Shown: positions 38,811 to 50,615 of the stretch, one piece after another
Numbering within the stretch: position 1 is the first letter of the stretch
Layout: each line of letters opens with the position of its first letter
Source: Paragonimus westermani
Taxonomy: Eukaryota > Platyhelminthes > Trematoda > Plagiorchiida > Troglotrematidae
Direction of reading: 5' to 3'
Length of the DNA: 64,000 nucleotides
Assembly (NCBI GenBank): GCA_008508345.1
Contig: QNGE01000861.1
Coordinates: 1-64,000, forward strand
Notes under the pieces: model-generated
Told to the model about the DNA's origin: nothing
The model's input: the letters and a program-made list of their open reading frames with translations, nothing else
Databases searched by the model: none
Position numbers and translations under genes: made by a program

Positions 38811-38874
38811 ATGGATTCTACCTGTTTGAGAATGCTAGTTGTTCGGTGGATTTTCATAATATGGCTTCCAAAAG
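38811..38874 (+). CDS. gene B, exon 1: signal-peptide exon of a micro-exon gene
   Basis: ATG plus 20 codons and one base (phase 1), then donor GTCAGT. Residues 1-7 are polar or mixed (MDSTCLR) and are followed by a hydrophobic stretch, M-L-V-V-R-W-I-F-I-I-W-L, before P-K. This looks like a signal peptide or signal anchor with one arginine inside the core; an internal ATG at 38832 would shorten it to 14 codons. It is followed after a 45-nt intron by an 18-nt exon in the same phase. I infer a secreted product; gland or tegument expression is known for schistosome MEGs but cannot be read here. A CCAAT motif lies at 38736, but I see no TATA box. Confidence 0.6.
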
Positions 38875-38919
38875 GTCAGTTGTTTCACACATTTGTAACT
38901 ATCTACATTTTGCATTCAG

Positions 38920-38937
38920 AACAAATTAGTGACCCCG
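38920..38937 (+). CDS. gene B, 18-nt microexon after a 45-nt intron
   Basis: Acceptor ATCTACATTTTGCATTCAG and perfect donor GTAAGT. 18 nt, phase 1. With the G left by exon 1 it reads E-Q-I-S-D-P and leaves a G. The 45-nt intron before it matches a known habit of schistosome genes, with very short 5' introns and long ones further downstream; the next introns here are 4.4 and 7.3 kb on present evidence. The close spacing to an in-phase signal-peptide exon makes this pair one of the strongest parts of the model. Confidence 0.65.
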
Positions 38938-41900
38938 GTAAGTGATGCGGCCAGGTAATTGTACTAAAAACGACAAATCTCTGGTAAAATATGATCATAC
39001 ACTGTCAGTTGCTGAAAATTACTGACTGTTCTTTATTTAAATCTCCTAAATCTGTTGTGCGATTATAAAAGCGGCCTTGCCATAAAGGTGAACAGGTGAA
39101 TTAATTCAGGTTACGTACGTTCAACTATTCACAAGTATATAAGGTAAAAAAAGGTGGGGCTTAAGTACTCTGGTTCCACATTGATAAAAAAATGAAGCTT
39201 GTTGGACGGTTAAAAATATCTGATCAACACATCTTAGGTGTATAGAATAAAGGTTAAACTTGAGTTAAGACATTACCGTGCAACAGGCAAACCTCGAACT
39301 TTGAGGTACATCAGGACAACGTGCTGGTAAAATCGATTAATACGCGCACGCAATATCATGCGATGAAATAAACAGGCATACCTAGAGGAATAAGTTAGGG
39401 CGATGACCCTAGAAAAACTATTGGAACAAATTGAAGGGTATTTGTAAGTGTGATTGAAATTAGTACAACTTAGCGCATGACTGCCTTCAGTTTCCACATT
39501 CAAACAGTCCTCCGTCGATGACTGAAGCGCGAACACTAGGCTCAAGTTACCTTCACTGTAGAAATCTCCAACACTGTATACGCTTTCCGTGAATTGGGCT
39601 TGAATCCCGGTCACCTTATTACGAGGCACGACTAATTTGTCACGTCACGAATCCCACGTAGATTTGCATATGAGCAGTCACAGTTAGTCCTGGCGACAAA
39701 GTTAAGTTGTGTGCCCCATAGTGGGTGTGCAATAGCTGACAGAAAGTTATGACTATACAGTCGCCCACATTTTCGAAAATCGCACCCAAGAGTACGTCTT
39801 ACATACTCACTCTTTCCGGTTTACTCGGAAAGAGACAGCTGGTGTGTGATCAAGTCTGAGATTAGTTGTTTCGATTCGGCTTGAAATCTCTCACAGAGAC
39901 CTGTGTCTCAATGAAGACTGACTTACCACTAGTAAGAGCTATTTTCTGAGCTCAGTTTATCTACCAATAGCCCGTCTCCATACGGCTTTAACAAACGTCA
40001 CCTCTGTTTTTGTGCAGGATTTATAAACTTATGTTTTTTATCATTATTGAAAGAAACATGACAGAGTGACGAACTGCACAGGTGTGCAGGTTGATAAGCT
40101 GAAGGGGACAATTAACGGCTCAGCATACGTGGTATTGTGGGAGTAATCTGAAATTTCTATAAATGGAGCAGCCCAGTAGTGGAAATATTTGATAATTCTC
40201 TAAAACTGGAGAGGGTTACATAATAATGCAATTCATCATTGTGGTATTTAACGAACACATGCCACGGTGGTATTAAATACCAGCAACTCAGATGACTTTC
40301 GAAATGATCATCTGACGTAAGCACCTATGTACTTATCGCTCAAATTTGGAAGGAGTCTACTTTAAGGGATATAAAATTTAAGAAATATTTCAAACCGTGT
40401 ACAGTCCTTCATGTTTGTTCACTTGCACAGGTTTGTTGGTTTATGAGGAGGTAGACGAAGAACTACTTCATCCCCTTTTTTGAAAGAAAAACAAATTACA
40501 CCAGAGCACTTTCAACAAATATGCACCTTCGGAGTTGAACAGAATGGTCAGGATGATTGATGGGAAATTTTTGGGGTTATATAACAATCGATAATAGACT
40601 TCAAACATCCCACAAACGGATTCTGTGACGATAACTTACGTAGGTTTCTTGCGTTTTTCCATGGTGGTGCTAGTCATTTCCAGCTTTGTCGTGTTGAAGT
40701 GTCTTTCGGGTTTTCTTGATGGCCGATGTTTTGGTTTCAGTTTACTTCCGGTGTTTCAATCACCGATTCACTTGATGGGATTCATTGGAAGCATTAAACT
40801 GCTGACATAACATTAAAGGTTATTCTGAGCAGAGTCATCCATTAAAGCACTCATCATACTTCATTGAATGTATGTGATTTTAAAGTACTCTGCTTTGTAG
40901 AAATTTCAATCTATCAGCTGTTACACGATAGCTTATGTAAAACTTTTGAGACATGATAACGAATACGTTGCATCCGATAAGTTGAAACAACGGTTTGTTT
41001 TAACTGTGAGCTCGTTTCTGAATTAGTAGATGAGAGCCAGCCGTGCATCTCTTGCCACAAATATGACGCAAACTGTGTGGTTGAACCCCGAAAGATCATT
41101 GAGACTCAGAAGGCTTGAATATATTTGCTGAGAGTTCCATACCACTACACTACTGTTGACTTTTATGACAACTTTTTTTTAACACGAAGCAAATCAGCCG
41201 CAAAAATCCACGTTTCAGTTAGATTTGAATCAACAAAAGGAGCTGTATTCCTTTAAGAAGTGTGTTCTACCAGTCTGACCACAAGATTATGTCGGTAGCC
41301 TTAAGATGCAATACACGAAACTCTCATTAACCGCACGTATCGGAAAAATATACTGTAACAAAGCTTGAAGACAGACAGACAGGAATCAAAACCCAAAATT
41401 TAGAAGTTTAATGAAACAAAAAATGAGATAAAAAACTTAATTCGATATTTAGACTAACAGTTGCAAAAACGTTTTGATCTATGCGCGACTTTTGTCGGTT
41501 TAAGATAGGTTTTGCTGTGTTTATGATGCTGTTTCTTTCGAAGGAAAGAAGTTCAAGTAGACCGTGATAGCATGGTTTGTAGCAATATCTCAGTGACTTC
41601 CGCGTACTACCACGACGATTTTCAGACCCCTGATCACAGAGGCTGGGACCAAACCGCCGTGTCTTCATACTAAGCAAATGGTCATATAGCATGCGTAACA
41701 CGGGTTTGGACCACTTTAATCAGCACAGTGGGATCAGAAGTTCATTCGATTTCCAACCACTTTGTCGTAGAACACTGGGGTGATAAAGAAGATGTCATTC
41801 AATCCAACGGTGTTTTCATGCGCAAATTGGATTGCAGTCATTGAAAAGTTTACAATCTATACAAGTTATTTTGATATTTTTACATCGTCGAAGAGTCTTC

Positions 41901-43317
41901 TCACAAGAACAGGGCTGTGGCGGATTTCAACTCAGCTCATAACAATATTAAAGTCACCAAACAACAGGACAACAATGGTCAAATAATTTTTTAGGATGTT
42001 AGCCTCCTAAGCAGGAAAAATGATCCAATCCAACGAAAATTGTGCAGGAAACAGACTTAGATTGGTCAGTAGATACACTTCAACCTTTCCGTTTTACTAA
42101 ATCAAAAGCGAAACTTCACACGATTTTTGACCGGTTTGGTTGCATTCCTGACAATTTAAAAGCTGAGCTAGATTCTCTGCAAAAAAAAGTTTCGTGCAAA
42201 ATAGCCATCCGACGCCTTGTATTCAGAAGGTGATGCATACAGTACAGTTAGAAACCTAGTCACCTTTAGTGGATATGGAATTCGCAATTGTTTGTATCTC
42301 TTTCAAGGTCGACCCTATGGCCGAAGTTATCTAAAGAAAACTTTAAAAATGACGTTGCGACAACCGAAATTTCCGCTCAGTTGTGTATCATCTACCATTC
42401 AACACATGATGTCATGTCACAGCTTGGAGACGATTTTCTATGTTGTGAAACCAGCTGATGTTGAGTATCATACAGTGGTTGTACCACAAGACAGTTTTTG
42501 TTAGAGTGTGTAAACGTCATTCTGCATGGTTAAGCAGTGGTCTGACAAACACGGTGTCTGTCAGTAAGAACAATGCCCTTCAAAATGTCTACCTAGTGCT
42601 ATACCGGTTAGATCTCGAATGTTGACTGTCACCGAAGTCATTAGCATCGGGTTGTGCAACCCTGACTTCCCCGCTCAGAAGCTCATTTGGGCAAAACCTC
42701 CCTTGGTTTACAGTCAGTGAGGTTGATAGTGTAGAAGAGTGATCGCGTAAATAATATTCAACACACCGTCCGTAACTTCTCTTGACCATTTTTCTGCCTC
42801 ATTCTAGTTACTGTTTTCACATTCACCCTGTTGTAATTAGCCTGATAATCAAACACGAAATACAAGTCTTGTTCGCCTCTTTGCTGTTCCTATGACTGTA
42901 TTGGCTATTTTCGAACCAATGCCAATAATGGTATCCGTTTGTCACATAGTATTGCATGAAATCCTACTCGTTTCATCTGATTAAAATATTTCCTGCACGG
43001 TATAAGTTGTCATTAACCACCTGATTGATAATAAAGCGGCATGATGACGTCAGTGGCGAGTGTTTATTTGCAAGCGATCATCAAAAGTGCACTATCAGTT
43101 TCGTGGTTTCTGACGTTCATCGACTGTACACTTCCGATGAACCATGACCACACGCCCTATCTAATGGACGGACTTCAGTGAGTCTGAGGTAAGCGGCAAA
43201 CGTGATTCACAACTCAATATCCCATGAATATGATCGATCGATTATTAATTATATGCCAGGGTTTCGGGTATCGCGCAGGCATGAAAGTGTGCATATATTC
43301 CATTACTGATATTTTAG
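38938..43317 (+). other. gene B intron 2 (no other gene seen)
   Basis: No convincing exon here. Strong acceptors end at 40018 and 40431, but the exon lengths to a following GT are 15 with a non-consensus donor and 20. A SINE-like tail fragment (minus strand) is at about 39595-39650: a B-box-like CTTGAATCCCGG with a nearby CGAGGCACGAC. The 118-codon minus-strand frame at 39273-39629 runs across it and has no recognisable motif. Undetected microexons are quite possible. Confidence 0.5.
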
Positions 43318-43338
43318 CCCTCAAGAAAACGCTCGCAG
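43318..43338 (+). CDS. gene B, 21-nt microexon 1
   Basis: Acceptor TTCCATTACTGATATTTTAG; donor CAG/GTTAGT. 21 nt, phase 1, reading A-L-K-K-T-L-A after the G of the 18-nt exon and leaving a G. Basic, with helix-favouring residues. First of eight exons sharing exactly this length and phase. Confidence 0.6.
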
Positions 43339-46300
43339 GTTAGTAGAAAGTAACATCCCGTTAGCTCCGGTTTTATTGAAGGATTTCCTCGCCGTTTAAG
43401 CTGCGTAAATATCAATGATCCATTTAAAAAGGCGATGCTAATTTGAGTTTCCCGCCCATCACTAGTTTGAATTAACATGTCCTCATTCTTTACTTCTCAA
43501 ACTTGTCCTGTTCAAGGCTGTGGTTTCGCTTTGAATATGGTAGGATGTCTGGAAGTTATGAGAATTTCTAACTGACAATCACCTAACAAGCATTGCTTTA
43601 AGATGTGTCGTTAGAAAACATCAACCTTTCGATATCGATCGTATGGGTTTATATAGGAATGTTTAATGTAGGAATTTTGTAACAGCCGAGAAAATTACTG
43701 AACTCTACTGCATATTCACGTACATCAATTAGTACGTCACCCCAGTAATAGTGAATGGGTTAGTTGGCAACTGGAACGAGTAGTTCTTGCTTTGTTTACT
43801 GCTTATATCACGAAAACCACGAAGACTCATACTAAATGTTTCCACAACGTGTTCAGAGTAGCCGACTCAGAATCGGTTGAGACCAACGGGTGAAAATCTT
43901 TTTAGCAACCTGCAACATTTTGATAATGCACCAGCAGTAACCTCAGACTGACTGCTTTACGAACTCCTTGACTCGTTTGAGCTCACGAACATTCACGAGT
44001 GTCATCACAGCAACCGGTAAATGGGGCCGATATTTTCATCGACAGTATTTGTGTACGCCTAGCGTTTGTTGATTGTTCCTCCAATGAAACGAAACAACGT
44101 GGACAACCATAATTACAAATGACTTATTTCCAAGGCATTGGATTTTGTTACAACATCAAGCCAGTATCAACTACCTTTGCTCAGTCAGTGCCGATAAATA
44201 GACATATTCAATTAAAGTAGATTCTGCACCATGGCGTCTTCTAAGATAGGTTATTGCACAAATATATTCACCTTGGATTTCATGAGGCGGTCGTCTAGTA
44301 AATGCACATCCATTAAATTGGTGCAGAACTGTTAATTTTTAATAGCTATTTAACAACTATTCTATTAAACCTGACTGGAATAAGGGCACTTGTTTTAAGC
44401 TTCAATTGCTCACTCACTGATTAATACAACCGGAATAACAAACTCAGAGGAATGGAAACTTCGTAAAATTACTGCTTATGATTCTCATTCTAATCTTACC
44501 AGTGTAGAATAGCACCATTTGAACATAATGTTGTATGAGTTACAACGTTCAGTGTACAGACCACCACTCACTACCACTTTATCATGGGATATTTCATGAA
44601 GTAAAATAGACACCCATTTTGAAATTAGCTCATGTTTAGGAAAGTGTCCAATGTTTTCTCAGAAGTAAAAACCATTCCAAACAGTAAGTGTTTTAACATT
44701 GATAGTACATTTTATCTCAGTATACAATAAACCAAACGTTGATTCCGTGTTTTCTAAAAGTCCGACGCTTCATATCTTGACTGCCTTTGCTGAGTGCCAT
44801 ATGGACATGTGGGATAATTTTTATGAACTGTCAGTCTTTATTTGTGAATAAAAGGCTGGCGTCATTTGCTGGCTAACCAGTTGTGAACGTGTAATTCAAC
44901 TGAACACCTGGTCTGTGTTCACTATTGGAAAGTCATGCATGAGTTCACAAGAATGTGACAAAAACCACATAAGGATAAACCCTAAACCAATTCAGTCCTC
45001 GTAGCGAAACAGTTTTCCAAAGGGAAAGTTGTTTGGGCAATAACATTGGAATGCGAACGACTTCAACATATCAGAAAGTAAACTAAAATGTTAAGCCATC
45101 TTGTCACGTTGAAGATGTTCTCGTGATTTAACGACCGTAGCTCCTTCTGTTCATACAAGACGGAAAATGTTCGTTTCTAGCTGTCTACACACAGTAGACA
45201 ACACATTCGCTCAAATTTGGGTCCAGCGATCCACTACCTAGTAGACATCAAAACGTTCGTAACACATCACATCAGAGTCACACTAACTAGTTTTTTACAG
45301 CTCACGCTCTGGATCTTTACCAGTCGGTTATTTTCATATCTCCAGCATAAACAGCAAAAACATGCACTGGATGAATGTACTCTAAACCTGTAAAATGCAG
45401 GAAGCGTGACACACGAAAGCAAATACGGGACTATACCGAAACAACCAACAGTGAACAGACACCGACTGAGAAACAGTTAATCGGCATTTGTAGAAGATGT
45501 CATTCGGTGCAATCGCACTGCAGTCGTCTTCAGACGGACCATTTTGCTTTGCCCTTGGTGGTGAACTCGCGGTCTAGTGTGACCCAAAGTTAACTATTCA
45601 CTCGTAAACACGATTCTGGTTGACTGCCATATTGTTAACGTGAACTCTGAGTAACAACTGAACGCTGAGGTACCTGATCGTGATTCCTTCAAAAATATTT
45701 GTAGAACTGGTTAGTTCCTGCTTCCAAGAAATTCAAAAACTGATGTTCTTGAAGTGGCTAGTTCTTCAGGTTAGCTTTAGGCTGAATGTCACAGTGGACG
45801 GATGTTTTGGAGACCGTTGTCCAGTTAACAAGCAACAATTCACACGAACTAATTTTGGGTCTCACGTTGCATAAAACAATTGTTCCTAAATCATCTGGCA
45901 TTATCAGAATAAAAACTGTTTTGCTCCGGTAGCAAACCCTGCTAATAAACCGCTGAAGTGATGTGGTCAGACCAACCCGAACTGTCTTAATTACTGGCCC
46001 AGAGATTACTGAATGCCATTCAACTTGAACACATGTGAAGCAATGCATAAATCCCACCAGAACTGAGTACACTACTGCCATTGTTACAGTAGAATAACGA
46101 ACTGAGCAACAAAAAAAGCGTACCAGCCTGAATTTTTAAAAATTATATAGCTGTATTCAGACTACCCCGGTGGGTACCAATGATGGAAAATCTATAAGGT
46201 TTTGAAACTTCCTTAAATTTTCTCGATTTATATTCTGCATATGTTCAAAAACTTCCACACAGGCTTTACCGCGTTATCACAAAGAAAGACTGTATTTAGT

Positions 46301-48690
46301 GTAAACTATCACCGACTGTCCTACAAAGTGTGGAAATGTCTAATAAAATATTGACACGACATGCTGACAGTATTTTAAGTCTCAGTTTACCATAATTGTC
46401 TAATCTTCACCAGGCGTCAGGCAATCCAATAATATGCTGTCTTACTAAACAGTGATTAAATTTCTTTGAATTGACTAAAACGGCCAGCGTTGCAGTGGAT
46501 AATGAGCTGGAATACATTTGAATCCGTCTTGTACAAGTGGCCTGAAAGCAAAACCTATGTAACAAAACAATCGGCAAATGACAGCAACTGCGATGGCGCA
46601 CAATTTGTAAGGTAATTACTTGAAACTAGGGTAACAGCCAAGCATGTTACCGATATACATCGACAAAGAAGATGTAACACAACAACCAACAGATTCTTGG
46701 AGCAACTCTGATCCGTCGAAATATTTTCACTGAATATGCACATTATGTTTATACTGTTCCAGAGAGACTGAGAATGGGCACTTAGGGGGCTATCTTTGTC
46801 AATATAAACTGTACTTGACAGATCACTGTGTGCAGATTATCCGTTTACAGTTAAGAATTGTCCATATAAGAACTTACCGCCCAACGGAATGTGTGCATCT
46901 CTCAGGAAATCTTCTTTGTGATTCGACGTTAACACTTACACTACTGTGTAGCAGTGAGTCGAAGGTCAGCTAGAGGTTTGTTAAAAGCAAACCACACAAG
47001 CGGACAACTCCAGCATCGAATTCACTTTCCTGAACTAAATCAAGTCTCATGTTTACAGACTTATTTTTCCCCTAAAATATTTCGCATCAATAAAACTTTT
47101 AACGACGAATTCTCGTTTGTCTGGCAATGTTGAACGTTGACCAGTGTGGCGAAGCCCATGTTCAGGAAATCAAGGTTTTCTCTGAAGTCTCTTATTCTCT
47201 GTTGCACTTGCCGTACTTCACTGACGTTTATGTCGTTACCACATAAGGTCAGTGAAGAACTTACAGTATGTGGGACCCTGACCACGAATAGAAAACGAAA
47301 GGAAGCGTGGAGTGCAGTACTTTTCGGGCTGTATTGATAAAAAATGGTAACATTAACCTCTATACTGAAGTAGTAACCTTCAAGACAAAGGGTAACTCGT
47401 AGAAGTAGAGACTAGTTCACCTAATTGATTGGGTGGGTAAGCTGACCGAAAGCTGAGAGGAATGCATCAGCTTGTTTGGCCGCTTTTTTCCACCAGTATG
47501 TGGAGTAAATTTTCGGGTTACGCATAAAAATACCGATCGTTATGCGGACTGTTTGTCAGGCTCTCATGCAAACTGGACTAGAGTGTGTAATTATTGGAAA
47601 AATATCACAATAGCTAAACCAAACATTGCATTGAAAAGAATTATAAATGAACTACGGAAATAACCATATTCAACCAATTTGTCAGGAGAACGAAAACTAC
47701 CTATGTTCTGACATAGTTTTGCCTGAGTCGGAAATGGACAATTAATCACATCGCAGAAGTTGCACACAAGATTCTCCTCTGTGATGTCCATCCTCACTCT
47801 CTTCAGACCTTTATTCTCTCTCGTGCATTTCCAGTGCCCTAAGAATGTCCTAACTAAAAAAACAACTCCCACGTTGTGTACTCATTTAAAACTTTTAAGC
47901 GCATAATTGATAAGCAACAATATACTGCACTTAAAATGCCACTTACAATTCGTTTTGATGTAGCTTCTGACTAGATGCGATCACATACCTCTAACGTCAC
48001 ACTTTCCAAATTCGTTTCATTGATGAGCGAAATAAGTTTGGAGTCTTCATCTCTTTTATGCAGTGGGTGGTACTCAACCATAAAACATGAGAATGCTATT
48101 TTGTCCGGGACGATTTGGGACAATCTGCTCCGTCACCCGTGACCAGCAGTTTCAATAACGTCTAATCAGACGTCCGGGTTAACGGGAATGTTTTCCACTT
48201 ATGAGAAAATATCAGAAAAGGCAATCGAAATGACTGGAAATTATGCTGTACAACTGACAAAATTACATCTTGGATCTGAATTAACCGGATACACAGATTA
48301 CTCAATAGAAGACGTTCAAAATGGAGTAACTAAACATGAGTTCGCAAGTGACCACTAACCAACGGGAAACTAGTGCATCAAAACAGTCGGATTTGAATGA
48401 AGTTGACAATGTATCAAACAATGTCAGAGAAGGAAGTTTTAATAGATGAACTGTAACAGTTACAGAAGGATAGAAGAAAATTATTTTATGTGTGCAGTCA
48501 CCGCACGGAATTCATTGTGATTGTTTGCAACACACGGCAAAGAACAGACAAAGGCAAATTTAGGACAGATTTTCTACACGCAGACCGAACACACCTTGGA
48601 GAATTCAATTATTCTAGGTGGCTTTCCTCAGGAGTGTTGTATTCGAAATTGCATTGATACTTACCGCTGTTCCTTTGCTAATGTAAATTT
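43339..48690 (+). other. gene B intron 3, first part (nothing recognised)
   Basis: No coding, RNA or repeat feature I can support, apart from a weak tRNA-like segment near 46490-46545 (plus strand; TTGCAGTGGATAATG, then ATTTGAATCC). A strong acceptor ending at about 45300 is followed by a 22-nt stretch to GT, or by a phase-1 frame of 17 codons to TAA that could be an alternative terminal exon, but no AATAAA is near. At 7.3 kb this is the longest intron of the model, so missed exons are likely. Confidence 0.45.
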
Positions 48691-48703
48691 GATTAGAACA
48701 GTC

Positions 48704-48790
48704 CTGAGGAGGGCCACTCGAAGTGGTTGAAACGTTGGGTATCATTACTTGCTCGTAACGTTGTGTTATTCTCAATCCATTCATCAACAA
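48704..48790 (+). repeat. hammerhead-like retroelement end repeat, plus-strand copy
   Basis: CTGAGGA (48704-48710; a hammerhead core tolerates any base at its fifth position), a strong stem-loop GGCCACT-CGA-AGTGGTT, GAAA (48729-48732), then CGTT, pairing with AACG at 48757-48760. This is the order of elements in a hammerhead. Stem I does not pair convincingly, so it may be decayed. A second, inverted copy is at 50511-50592. The sequence style (GAAACGTTG next to a hairpin) resembles end repeats of Penelope-like elements. Confidence 0.45.
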
Positions 48791-50510
48791 CATGCTGAAC
48801 ACACACCGCTCAGTCCGTCTGGCTTCATTCATACTAGGTTTGATGTGAATATTTTACAGTTCAATATCGCGCATCCTATCAGAAGTACGGGAACAAGTGT
48901 ACCGAACGAACTTGAAAGGAAAAAACAGAGAAAATATCTTAAACACAATGACCAGATTTTCTAAAATATACTCTCTTCTTGGTATGTGCATATAAGACCA
49001 AATGCTTCTAATATCCTAAATTGCGTCTAGAGTGTGTTGCTAGAAGTTCTGTGTTGAGATGGAATAGAAGTGACCAGTTTCTCATCGACATCTTCGCTGT
49101 TGGTTTCCGAAAACCGTACACACACAATGCAAGTGTCGGAAAACTTTTCGGCTCTCTTCCTTGTGATTATCGCCTCCAGAAGCTGCAAGAGAGTGGTTTC
49201 ACTGGATGATAATGTACGGAAATCAGCATCATTGTAAGATGCACGGTTGCCAAACGAATTCGGAATCTTCAGTTTCTCTTCTATCATCTTGCTGCAATTA
49301 TTCGCCGGTCTGCACTAGACATACACACAGGTAACAACGTTCATCGAGTGTGTTCTCTAATTCACCACAGTGACTCCAACTACGCAAGTTAATGTTCACC
49401 CCTGGGTTGGCTAACACAGTGCCCTTCGTTTGTATTTCAATGTAATCACTTTGTTGGATAACAAATATATGGCAGAATTATCCAAAGTAGAAACGCGTTC
49501 AAAGCGTTCGCAATACACCCAGTTTAGCTCATTTTTTCAAGTTGCGGAAATTAGCATCGTACTGAGATGATCAGTGGAACAAGTGTAGTCTGGTCACAGA
49601 ACCATTCAATAAACAGCACGCTGCTGGAGCCGCGCGATTCTATGCATTCACGTACAAGCGTGCTGGCTCGACCATTGAGAAAAATTGGGCTTGATAACTT
49701 CATTTATGAGATATTGACGTACTTATCTGAACTCAGTGGGACATCATGAACGAATGTCTTATTGGATTGCCGATTGTGCGCGCCCACCCGTTTGTGTAGT
49801 TCGTCCGAAAATTCTAATCGACTGACAGGAGAGTGCTATCATTGCGGTTAGTTCAGGCGCGCTGGGTGTGAGTGGAGAGCAATTCCACAAATTATCGTTT
49901 GGTACAGAAAGACAAATGTGTTTAGATCCCGCGGGCTTGGTGATGGTATGTGCTGTGCTTCACAGACGGTGCGCCACAGCTGAATATTTCAGTAGTTTTT
50001 GGTTCTGATATCAATGCCCAGCCTAATCGAACTTGTCAGATTTCCATTAGTAATGCACAAGTTAAATTTATTTGTGTGAAATATACCGTAGAGTTAAATC
50101 GTGCTGTCCAAAGTAAGTCAGTTGATTCTGGTTAAATGCACATGGTGTTTTAGTTGTTCAGTGTACAACATTGTCTACTGCCTACCACTCCTTCACAGAC
50201 AACACCAGTGATGTCTTATACGTGATTAGATTGAACGGATACAGGAATGTACGGTGAACAAACCAACACACTATTAAGTTAATCAGACAAGAATTTGTTG
50301 GCTAGCAAGTTACCGGTTTAAATTTACAGTCCAGATGTCGCTCCTTGGATACTCATTCATCCAAATGTGTAAGTAGGAAACCGAATGAAGGAATTCGTGA
50401 AACTATTCGGAAGATTATAAGGCTGCATGAGTTGTGAAGATAGAATAATGGGGATATACCAGTGTGTGCTACACAGAGTCAATTGGGGGTAAGAATGCCT
50501 CTTGATATAC

Positions 50511-50592
50511 AGATTGGGAATAACACAACGTTTCGAGCAAGTTGTAATACTCAACGTTTCAACCACCTCGGGTGGCCTTCCTCTCTGTTTTC
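50511..50592 (-). repeat. hammerhead-like retroelement end repeat, minus-strand copy
   Basis: Inverted relative of 48704-48790: TTGGGAATAACACAACGTTTC on the plus strand starts the match (21 bases long, so only the first 20 count as exact here). The hairpin is GGCCACC-CGA-GGTGGTT, where one base pair has changed from T-A to C-G on both sides, a compensatory change. The CTGAGGA core is lost. Its end forms the polypyrimidine tract of the microexon at 50595. Confidence 0.5.
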
Positions 50593-50594
50593 AG

Positions 50595-50615
50595 AATTCA
50601 GAGAGTTCAAAGCAT
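50595..50615 (+). CDS. gene B, 21-nt microexon 2
   Basis: Very strong acceptor (CCTTCCTCTCTGTTTTCAG) and donor GTAAGT. 21 nt, phase 1, reading E-F-R-E-F-K-A after a preceding G, and leaving a T. Phenylalanines at positions 2 and 5. Clearly related to the exon at 59398-59418 (14 of 21 bases identical, with similar flanks), so one arose from the other by local duplication. The acceptor overlaps the end of a dispersed repeat. Confidence 0.7.
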
